A stretch of DNA of 11,815 nucleotides from Azoarcus sp031555955. GTDB taxonomy: Bacteria; Pseudomonadota; Gammaproteobacteria; Burkholderiales; Rhodocyclaceae. The notes under the pieces are model-generated. The model made no database searches. It was not told the origin of the DNA and worked only from the letters and a program-made list of their open reading frames with translations. Positions 5,919 to 11,815 of the stretch are shown here, piece after piece (within the stretch, counting starts at the first letter, position 1; each line of letters starts with the position of its first letter). The position numbers were made by a program, and so were the translations under genes. The stretch lies in the NCBI GenBank assembly GCA_031555955.1, contig JAVBTY010000013.1, positions 1 to 11,815 of the forward strand, given 5' to 3'.

Positions 5919-7559
5919 ATGAAGAAAAAATTTCTTGCGCTGAGTGTTGCTGCCCTGGTGGGTGGTTTTGCAACTGGCGCCTCGGCAAGTGTTCTTGAGG
6001 GTTCGGGTCCGAGCCCGAGCGCTACGGGTACGGCTGGCATGATGGCCGAGCGTACCTCGACCGATCTGGTGCTGAACGCCGGCGGTATCGGCCATATCCT
6101 GATGGTGCCCTACTACACGGCGCAGGGCGACAACGCCACGCTGCTGAATATCACCAATACCGATACCTACAACGGCAAGGCCGTCAAGGTGCGCTTCCGC
6201 GGCGCGCAGAACTCCGACGACGTGTTCGACTTCCAGGTTTACCTGTCGCCCGGCGATATCTGGACGGCCAGGGTTTCCAAAGGCGCCGATGGCCGCGCGC
6301 GGCTCGATACCGCCGACAACTCGTGCACGCTGCCCGCGAGCATCAACCAGAGCTTCGTGACCGACCGTCTGCCGGGTACCGAGGCTGAAAAGGCCGGGGG
6401 CACGCTTGAAGGCTACGTCGAAATTTTCAACATGGCCGACGTTCCGCCGACGCACAAGAAGACTGGTGACGCTAATCCAGTCGTCAATCCGCTGTATACC
6501 GCGATCAAGCACGTGAACGGCACGGCGCCTTGCACGTCCGCTGTCCTGGGTCTGCTCAAGAACGATATCACCGCTGAAGATGATGCTGTCGCCAAGGGTT
6601 TTGATACGCCTACCTCAGGTCTGATGGCCAACTGGATCATCATCAACGTTCCGGAAGCGACTTCCTGGGCGGGTGAGGCGACGGCGGTTCAGGCTACTGG
6701 TGGCAACGGGCATGGCAACTTCGTGTTCTATCCGCAGATGGGCACCGCGCATAACCCGACCGCCGAGGAAACCGCGGATCCGCTGCTGCTGGGCCAGCTG
6801 ATCAAGGGCGCCTTCTACGATCTGCCTGACCTGTCCACACCGTACGCCAGTAATCCGACTGTCATCGGCTCTGCGAACATTCAGGCTGCGGCACTGACGG
6901 AATCCATCGCCACCACGAGCATCATCAACGAGTTCGTGACCGATCCTGGCATGCTGGGCGCGACGGACTGGCTGTTCTCCATGCCGACCCGCCGTTACTC
7001 CGTAGCTGTTGATTATGCGGCGACCGGAAGCGCAAGGCTGGTGTTCAACAACGGGGTGTTCGTTGGTACCACTGGGGCATATAACGCGGCCAATTATGGC
7101 ACCGGCGCTTTCTTCAGCCCTGGTCAGACCGGTACCCGGGCGCTGGATGGCAGTACGGTGCCCCTTGGTGTCTTCGCGGTCTCCTCGGGTAATGTCACCC
7201 TGGATGGCATTACCGCTTGCGTGAAGACGGATTCTCCCGCCTTCACCGACCGTTCCGAGCGCACCGGCACGACCGACTTCGTGATTTCTCCGGGAACGCC
7301 AAAGGAAGTCGCGCTGTGCGGCGAAACCAACGTGCTGAGCTTCAACGGCTCTTCGGCGCTGGGTGCGAAGATCGCGCACAAGAACGCCGACGTCGAGTAC
7401 ATCGACGGCTGGGCGGTGATCGGCACCCCGAGTGGCGGCACGACAAATGCGGGCCTCCCCGTCGTCGGCCAGGCTTTCCTGAAGGCTGTCAATCCTGCTG
7501 TTTCCGCTGGCACCTCTGGCAACTTCGGCGCCAACTGGAATCACCGCACCACGAAGTAA
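5919..7559 (+). CDS. Secreted protein of unknown function, probably abundant (candidate surface-layer or T2SS cargo)
   Basis: The protein has 546 residues. The frame is open further upstream, but the ATG at 5919 is preferred: it has AGGAG five bases upstream and begins a classic Sec signal peptide (MKKKFLALSVAALVGGFATGASA|S, cleavage after 23). The early segment VLNAGGIGHILMVPYYTAQG, followed by LLNITNTD, AVKVRFRGAQNSDDVFDFQV and LSPGDIW, is the part I associate with a family of uncharacterised secreted proteobacterial proteins. It looks beta-rich. Four cysteines (136, 205, 434, 467) could form two disulfides. There is no lipobox, C-terminal membrane anchor, PEP-CTERM, RTX repeat or recognisable catalytic motif. 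It has its own promoter, leader and terminator, and codon use is less C-biased than in gspD. Placed right after the T2SS genes, it is a plausible T2SS substrate. Its function is unknown. Confidence 0.88.
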   Translation: MKKKFLALSVAALVGGFATGASASVLEGSGPSPSATGTAGMMAERTSTDLVLNAGGIGHILMVPYYTAQGDNATLLNITNTDTYNGKAVKVRFRGAQNSDDVFDFQVYLSPGDIWTARVSKGADGRARLDTADNSCTLPASINQSFVTDRLPGTEAEKAGGTLEGYVEIFNMADVPPTHKKTGDANPVVNPLYTAIKHVNGTAPCTSAVLGLLKNDITAEDDAVAKGFDTPTSGLMANWIIINVPEATSWAGEATAVQATGGNGHGNFVFYPQMGTAHNPTAEETADPLLLGQLIKGAFYDLPDLSTPYASNPTVIGSANIQAAALTESIATTSIINEFVTDPGMLGATDWLFSMPTRRYSVAVDYAATGSARLVFNNGVFVGTTGAYNAANYGTGAFFSPGQTGTRALDGSTVPLGVFAVSSGNVTLDGITACVKTDSPAFTDRSERTGTTDFVISPGTPKEVALCGETNVLSFNGSSALGAKIAHKNADVEYIDGWAVIGTPSGGTTNAGLPVVGQAFLKAVNPAVSAGTSGNFGANWNHRTTK

Positions 7560-7581
7560 TAGTGGGATAGCGTAGTCCATG

Positions 7582-7609
7582 AAAAGGGCGGGGTAACCCG
7601 CCCTTTTTT
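7582..7609 (+). terminator. Strong intrinsic terminator after the secreted-protein gene
   Basis: AAAAGGGCGGG (7582-7592) pairs perfectly with CCCGCCCTTTT (7597-7607) around a GTAA loop (GNRA type), and six T run through 7604-7609. It lies 22 bases past the stop codon, so the secreted-protein gene is a closed unit and the polysaccharide genes need another promoter. Confidence 0.93.
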
Positions 7610-7967
7610 ATTGGAAAAACCGGAACGTACTGCGTGCCGCCCGGAATACGCCCTGTTGCCGGACTCCCGCCGGGGACTGAATGCGCTGCATATCAGGAAC
7701 CGGATCCGGCCCCGCGGATAAAGCAGCGATACCGCCACGCCCCTCGGGCGCATGAACGGGATGCCCGTGCCTTTGCCCGCAGGCGGAAAGGGCGCGCCTT
7801 CACAAATGCGCGCAACAAATCAGTGCGAAAATGATTGCAGACGCTGTTAAAACCGGTAACAGAAACAGGGCGGCAAATCGCGCCATTTTCTCCGACGCAT
7901 CCGGACCCGCAGCCCTGGGCGCGACGGTCTGGCCGACGATTACCCCCCTTTCAGACAGGCCGCGCTG
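7610..7967. other. Intergenic region with no convincing gene
   Basis: The 358 bases lie between the terminator and wzm. The only + strand frame starting with ATG-like codons (7634-7834, 66 codons) encodes an Arg/Pro/Ala-rich peptide with no ribosome site or domain. A 10-base palindrome CCGGATCCGG sits at 7700-7709. The last 170 bases are richer in A/T around 7800-7870, where TTGCAG (7835-7840) and TAACAG (7857-7862), 16 bases apart, could be a weak promoter for wzm. No tRNA, CRISPR or mobile-element ends were seen. Confidence 0.6.
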
Positions 7968-8786
7968 ATGGCGTTTTTTCAGGGCGAATCCGTTTTCCGG
8001 GTGGAATTTTCCGCGCTGTGGCGCGCGCGCCCGCTGCTGTGGATGATGGCGCGGCGCGAACTGGCGGCGCGCAACGCGGGTTCCGCCGCCGGGATTTTCT
8101 GGGCCTATCTTCAGCCGCTGCTCACGGTGGCGGCGTATTTTCTGGTGTTCGACATCGTGTTCGCCATGCGCCTGGGCAGCAACGCGCCCACGACGCGTGT
8201 GGGGGCATATCTCATTGTCGGTTCGCTGCCGTGGATGGCTTTTTGCGATGCGGTGACGCGTGGCATGAACAGCCTGATCGACGCGGGCGGCGTGCTGCAG
8301 AAAAACCCGCTGCCGCCCGCGCTGTTTCCCGCGCGCGCGGTGCTGGCGAGCCTGCTGATCCACCTGCCGCTGATCGTGCTGCTGGCGCTGGCGTACGCGG
8401 GGCATCACCATTTTGCGCCTGCGCTGCTGGCGCTGCCGCTGCTGCTTGCCGCGCAGTACGCGCTGAGTTTCGTGCTGGCGTATGCGCTGGCGATTCTCGC
8501 GGCGGCGCTGCGCGATACGCAGCAGGTGGTGGGCTTTCTGCTTTCGGTGGGGATTTTTCTTTCGCCCGTGCTGTTTCCGGCGACGATGTTTCCCGAGGCG
8601 TGGCGCTGGGTGCTGTGGCTGAATCCGATGAGCGCGCTGGTGATGGGTTACCAGAGCGTGCTGCTCGCTGGCGCATGGCCGGAGTGGCAGATCTGGGCCG
8701 TGTGTGCGCTGTGGCTGGGCGCGGGCCTGCTGGCGCTGGACCGGCTGGCGGCGCGCAGCCGGGAACAACTGGTCGACTGGCTGTGA
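7968..8786 (+). CDS. wzm: ABC-2 type polysaccharide exporter, permease (Wzm-like)
   Basis: The protein has 272 residues, usual for Wzm/KpsM/TagG permeases. The cytoplasmic N-terminus carries the family pattern LLWMMARRELAARNAGSAAG (about 23-42), leading to WAYLQPLL. Hydrophobic segments lie at about 41-67, 78-97, 125-145, 152-182, 187-207 and 241-259. ALRDTQQ (180-186) and LNPMSALVMGYQ (218-229) are conserved landmarks of the family. With the Wzt-like ATPase it would move undecaprenyl-linked polysaccharide, such as O-antigen, across the inner membrane. The ATG at 7968 is the only ATG before the conserved region, although its ribosome site is weak. The stop overlaps the GTG start of wzt. Substrate identity cannot be read from the permease. 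Confidence 0.92.
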   Translation: MAFFQGESVFRVEFSALWRARPLLWMMARRELAARNAGSAAGIFWAYLQPLLTVAAYFLVFDIVFAMRLGSNAPTTRVGAYLIVGSLPWMAFCDAVTRGMNSLIDAGGVLQKNPLPPALFPARAVLASLLIHLPLIVLLALAYAGHHHFAPALLALPLLLAAQYALSFVLAYALAILAAALRDTQQVVGFLLSVGIFLSPVLFPATMFPEAWRWVLWLNPMSALVMGYQSVLLAGAWPEWQIWAVCALWLGAGLLALDRLAARSREQLVDWL

Positions 8787-8842
8787 GCGGAAACGGTGTG
8801 GGCGGAAATGGTGTGGGCGGAAATGGCGTGAGCGGATGCGGC
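8783..8842 (+). repeat. Four 15-bp tandem repeats at the start of wzt, each beginning with GTG
   Basis: The units start at 8783, 8798, 8813 and 8828. They follow GTG(A/G)GCGGAAA(C/T)GG(T/C); the fourth has TGC in place of AAY. They encode VSGNG, VGGNG, VGGNG and VSGCG. Each first codon can serve as a start and each unit holds a GCGGAAA that could act as a weak ribosome site for the next. The first GTG overlaps the wzm stop (GTGA). Confidence 0.9.
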
Positions 8843-10036
8843 GCGGCGCTGTGCGCCGAAAATCTCGGCAAGGGCTACCGGCTGTACGATTCGCCGCGCG
8901 CGCGGCTCAAGGCGCTGCTGACCGGGCGCGAATGCCACCGCAGCCACTGGGCGCTGGCGGAGGTGTCGTTTTCGCTGCAGCGCGGGCAGTGCATGGGGCT
9001 GGTGGGCGACAACGGCGCGGGCAAGAGCACGCTGCTGAAGCTGGCGGCCGGAACCCTGCGCCCGACAACAGGCTTTATCCGCCACGGCGGGCGGGTAACG
9101 GCGATTCTGGAGCTGGGGGCGGGGTTCCACCCGGAGTTCAGCGGGCGCGAGAACCTGTACTTCGGCGGCGCGCTGATCGGGATTCCTGAACGGAAAATGG
9201 CCGCGCTGGAAGCGGAAATCATCGCTTTCGCTGAACTGGAAGACGCCATCGACCGGCCGATCAAAACCTATTCCTCCGGAATGGTGGTGCGGCTGGCGTT
9301 CGCGCTGGTGACGGCGGTTGAGCCGGAGGTGCTCATCATCGACGAGGCGCTGGCGGTGGGCGACCAGCACTTCCAGAAAAAATGCGTGGAGCGCATCGCC
9401 GCGTTCCGCCGCAACGGCTGCACCATCCTGTTCTGTTCGCACAGCCTGTATCACATCCGCCAGCTTTGCGATGTCACGCTGTGGCTCGACGGCGGCCGCC
9501 CGAAAGGTTTCGGGCCGACGGAACAGGTGCTGGCCGCGTACGAGGCGCACGTGCGGGCGCTGGATGGCGCGGAGGATGGAGCCGCCGGAGCGCAGCCCGC
9601 GCGCGCGCTGCCTCCAGGGGAGGCGCACGCGGGCATCGAGTCGGTTGAGGTCGCGGGGCTGGAGCGGGTTCCCGCCGCCGGACAGCTGCCGCTGCTGGAA
9701 AGCCGCGATCTGGCGGTAACGGTGACGGCGTTCGCGCGCGACGGAGAGCAGCCCAGCATCGGCGTGATGCTGGAGCAGGTGAACGGCGTGGGAATCACCT
9801 CGGTGACGACGCACGCGGACGGGGCCGCGCCCGCGCGGCTGGAGGACGGGCGCTGGCGCGCGACGGTGACGTTTCCCGATCTGCCGCTGCACAGCGGCGA
9901 TTATGTGGTGAGCGCCTATCTGTTCGATTCGCATGGAATCGTGGTGTACGACGAATGGCATGACTGCGCGCACTTCAGATTCGTTTATCCGGCGAGGACG
10001 CCGGGACTGGTGCGCCTGCCGCATAACTGGTCATGA
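8783..10036 (+). CDS. wzt: ABC polysaccharide exporter, ATPase with C-terminal recognition domain (Wzt-like)
   Basis: From the GTG at 8783 the protein has 417 residues; GTG at 8798, 8813 or 8828 are equally possible starts, because the first 20 residues are a repeat. I chose 8783 since it overlaps the wzm stop. The ATPase domain spans about 20-265: Walker A GDNGAGKST (75-83, Lys81), signature YSSGMVVRLAFA (from 163), Walker B EVLIIDEALAVGD (from 182, Glu188) and switch His220 in FCSHS. The preceding GRVTAILELGAGFHPEFSGR is the usual O-antigen ATPase stretch. The C-terminal domain (about 280-417, SGDYVVSAYLFDSHGIVVYD, ending PGLVRLPHNWS) matches the Wzt_C beta-sandwich that reads the modified non-reducing end of the chain. 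The export is therefore probably coupled to terminal capping. The stop overlaps the next ATG. Confidence 0.93.
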   Translation: MSGNGVGGNGVGGNGVSGCGAALCAENLGKGYRLYDSPRARLKALLTGRECHRSHWALAEVSFSLQRGQCMGLVGDNGAGKSTLLKLAAGTLRPTTGFIRHGGRVTAILELGAGFHPEFSGRENLYFGGALIGIPERKMAALEAEIIAFAELEDAIDRPIKTYSSGMVVRLAFALVTAVEPEVLIIDEALAVGDQHFQKKCVERIAAFRRNGCTILFCSHSLYHIRQLCDVTLWLDGGRPKGFGPTEQVLAAYEAHVRALDGAEDGAAGAQPARALPPGEAHAGIESVEVAGLERVPAAGQLPLLESRDLAVTVTAFARDGEQPSIGVMLEQVNGVGITSVTTHADGAAPARLEDGRWRATVTFPDLPLHSGDYVVSAYLFDSHGIVVYDEWHDCAHFRFVYPARTPGLVRLPHNWS

Positions 10037-10961
10037 ACGCCGCGGCCATGAAAGCCCTGCTTGCGCGGCTGCGCGCCGAGGGGCGGGATCTGCTTGAGCT
10101 GGTGCTTGTGCCGGGGCTGGCGGCGGTGCTGCCGTGGCGCGTGTGTTTCGCGGTGTTCCGGCTTCTGGCGCGCTGGCGCTTCCTGTACGGCGCGGCGTGC
10201 GACGCGGCGCTGGCGGGCGCGCGGGAGCGGGGCCGGGCGGGAGACGGGCCAGCGGCCGAACAGGCGTTTTTGCGCGCGCGGCGGTTGCTGACGATCGTCG
10301 ACCATGCGGACATGTATCTGGCGCGCACGCGCGCGGATGCCTGGATGAAACGCCATCTGCGCGTAACGGGCCAGTGGCCCGCAACGGGCGAGGCGGCGCT
10401 GCTGCTGACGTTTCACTGGGGCGCGGGCATGTGGGGGCTGCGCCACGCGGCGGCGGCGGGCCTGACGCCGAACGCGCTGGTGGCCGAACTGCGCCCCGAA
10501 CACTTTACCGGCCGAAGCCTTGCGTACCGCTACGCCCGCGCGCGTAACGCGACGGTGGCGCGCGCGCTGCGCCGCCCGCCGCTGGATGCGTCCGCCGACC
10601 TGCGCCCGGCGCTGAAGGCTCTGCGCGCGCGCGAACCGGTGCTGGCGGCGGTGGATGTGCCGGCGGATAACGTGGCGGCGAGCGAGCCAATACAGTTTCT
10701 GGGCCAGCAGGCGCGCGCGCCGCGCGCGCTGTTCCGGCTGGCGGTGGAGCGGCGCATTCCGGTGACGGTTTATCTGACGGGCATCGACATGGCGAACGGC
10801 GCGCGCTTTCTGCGCATCCACAATCTGGGCGCGCGCGACGACGTGGCGGCGCTGGTCGGCGATGTTTTCGCCCTGCTGGAACAGGCCGTGCGCGACGACC
10901 CGGCGGCGTGGCACTTCTGGGGCGTCGCGGAGCGTTTTTCGGGGCCGGGCGCGATTCGTGA
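10033..10961 (+). CDS. LpxL/HtrB-like acyltransferase family protein, 3' end unresolved (probable frameshift)
   Basis: The ATG overlaps the wzt stop (ATGA at 10033). Frame 1 encodes a protein with LpxL-family layout: an N-terminal helix (about 18-35), AALLLTFHWGAGMW (122-134, His128 at the expected catalytic place), a central PVLAAVDVPADN and IPVTVYLTGID, and the closing AWHFWGVAERF. Such proteins acylate lipid A or related glycolipids at the inner membrane. LpxL has an acidic residue five after the His, but here that position is Met133, so activity is uncertain. Frame 1 has no stop in the rest of the window and would run antisense through the next gene. One extra T in the T5 tract at 10935-10939 would give RFFGAGRDS and stop at 10959-10961, for 309 residues, close to LpxL length. 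The end given here assumes that. The family is fairly sure, the 3' end is not. Confidence 0.7.
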
Positions 10962-10965
10962 GCGG

Positions 10966-11815
10966 TTAGCGCAGAAGCCAGCCTTTAAGGCGCGTCTGCC
11001 AGCGCAGCGGAATGCGGCGCACGATGCCCTGAAGCGGCGCGGCGCGGCGCAGGCGGGCGAGCCGGAGCAGCAGGCGCTGTTTGACGCGGCTGCGCGCGGC
11101 GGCGATGCCCGTGGGTGGCGCGGGACGGCGGCGCGCAAGAAACGCGGTGGTGAGCGCGGGGGCTTCCGCCACGGGGGCGATGTCCCGCAGGTAATCGCCA
11201 CGGTAGGCGATGGCGCGGGAGGATTCCGGGGCGGAAGGCGCGGGCTGCGGAGGCGGCGCGGGTTCCTGTCCGGTGAGGAAATGTTCCTGCCGTATCGCGG
11301 TGAAAAACGCGGCCCATTCCGCAGGCGAGGACTGCCACGGGCGCACCCAGCTCCATGCGCGCCCGGCGAGCCGTTCCGGGAAGGCGCCGAGATCAATGGC
11401 CGCGACGGGAAGGGCGTGCTCCAGGCAGGCGCTGAGCGTATAGCTGTAGGTTTCCGGCCATTGCGCGGGAAACCAGACCAGATCGGGTTTGAGCCAGTCG
11501 AGCAGGGCGGGGAGTTCTTTTTCTTCGTAGCCGCCGTGCACCGTCAGGGCGGCGCGCGGCTGCGTGCGCGGCGTGCGGTAGGCGTAGCCGAGCAGATGGA
11601 ATTCCACGGGGTGTTTGCCGCGCGTGGCTTCGAGGGCGGCTTCTTCGAGGATGTCCGCGCCCTTGACCGGGCTGAGCGCGCCGATAACGGCGACGCGCAG
11701 CGGCCGGGCGGGGTCGATGCGGCGCGGCGCGGGCGCGGGCAGATCGTCGGGCGCGAGAATATCCGGGTGGGGCAGCGCGACGACGTTGGCCTGCGGCGCG
11801 AGCGCGGCGATGCGG
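10966..11815 (-). CDS. GT4-type glycosyltransferase, C-terminal part (5' end outside window)
   Basis: The minus-strand frame enters at 11815 and stops with TAA at 10968-10966, giving 282 residues. It shows the nucleotide-sugar-binding half of a GT-B enzyme: RVAVIGALSPVKGADILEEA (the GT4 'G-x-x-x-x-x-K-G-x-x-x-L' start), EFHLLGYAYR, LLDWLKPDLVWFPAQWPETY, then ETYSYTLSACLEHALPV and DLGAFPERLAG. Aligned to the usual E-x7-E motif, the first Glu is present (PET) and the second is Ala, as in a subset of polysaccharide glycosyltransferases. The last 90 residues are a basic helical tail. The enzyme probably adds sugars to the exported polysaccharide. An internal GTG at 11607 is a false start, since the conserved domain continues upstream of it. 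It converges with the acyltransferase gene, with no visible terminator between them. Confidence 0.85.
   Translation of the reverse strand, partial: RIAALAPQANVVALPHPDILAPDDLPAPAPRRIDPARPLRVAVIGALSPVKGADILEEAALEATRGKHPVEFHLLGYAYRTPRTQPRAALTVHGGYEEKELPALLDWLKPDLVWFPAQWPETYSYTLSACLEHALPVAAIDLGAFPERLAGRAWSWVRPWQSSPAEWAAFFTAIRQEHFLTGQEPAPPPQPAPSAPESSRAIAYRGDYLRDIAPVAEAPALTTAFLARRRPAPPTGIAAARSRVKQRLLLRLARLRRAAPLQGIVRRIPLRWQTRLKGWLLR

Noticed and set aside
7634..7834. 66-codon frame in the intergenic region
   Set aside because: No ribosome site, no hydrophobic or domain pattern, and a composition typical of non-coding GC-rich DNA.
5738..7967. Replication origin at the skew change
   Set aside because: No DnaA-box cluster, AT-rich unwinding region or origin-linked genes were seen, so only the skew change is reported.
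7835..10036. A 733-codon open frame that runs through wzm out of phase and joins wzt
   Set aside because: The part before 8783 is out of frame with a clear permease and is Arg/Gly/Ala-rich with no domain. Open alternate frames are common at this GC content.
10966..11815. Continuation of the acyltransferase frame to the window end
   Set aside because: This frame is codon-aligned with the minus-strand glycosyltransferase, so it stops only opposite the rare codons TTA, CTA and TCA. The translated sequence is Arg/Gly-rich with no family features.

Overview
The window is GC-rich (clearly above 60%) and densely coding. It suggests a Gram-negative proteobacterium, most likely a beta- or gammaproteobacterium. 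The grounds are a type II secretion (T2SS) gene order K-L-M-N-D like the Xanthomonas xps operon, an outer-membrane secretin, and an ABC-dependent (Wzm/Wzt) surface-polysaccharide exporter. I cannot name a genus from the sequence alone.

Region 1 (1-5737, + strand) is the 3' part of a T2SS operon: the end of gspK, then gspL, gspM, an XpsN/GspC-like gene (gspN), gspD and a small lipoprotein gene. From gspL to the lipoprotein gene every junction is a 4-base ATGA overlap, so the genes are probably translationally coupled. The lipoprotein is placed and built like a secretin partner, but I do not recognise its family.

Region 2 (5738-7609) is a separate, apparently strongly expressed single-gene unit. 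It has an extended -10 sigma70-type promoter, a structured 5' leader, an AGGAG ribosome binding site, a 546-residue secreted protein with a clean signal peptide, and a strong intrinsic terminator with a GNRA loop. The protein resembles uncharacterised secreted proteins of proteobacteria; no enzyme motif is visible.

Region 3 (7610-7967) has no convincing gene. Region 4 (7968 to about 10961, + strand) is a coupled operon: wzm (ABC-2 permease), wzt (ATPase with a C-terminal polysaccharide-recognition domain) and an LpxL-like acyltransferase whose reading frame lacks a stop where one is expected. Region 5 (10966-11815, - strand) is the C-terminal part of a GT4-type glycosyltransferase that meets region 4 tail to tail and runs off the window.

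Taken together, a T2SS, a highly expressed secreted protein and an O-polysaccharide export cluster lie side by side. This resembles the requirements of an S-layer or other surface-anchored coat (secretion through T2SS, anchoring on O-polysaccharide). That link is inference. Other items to check are an origin-like GC-skew reversal between the T2SS and polysaccharide blocks, four in-frame 15-bp repeats each beginning with GTG at the start of wzt, and a likely frameshift at a T5 tract near the end of the acyltransferase gene.
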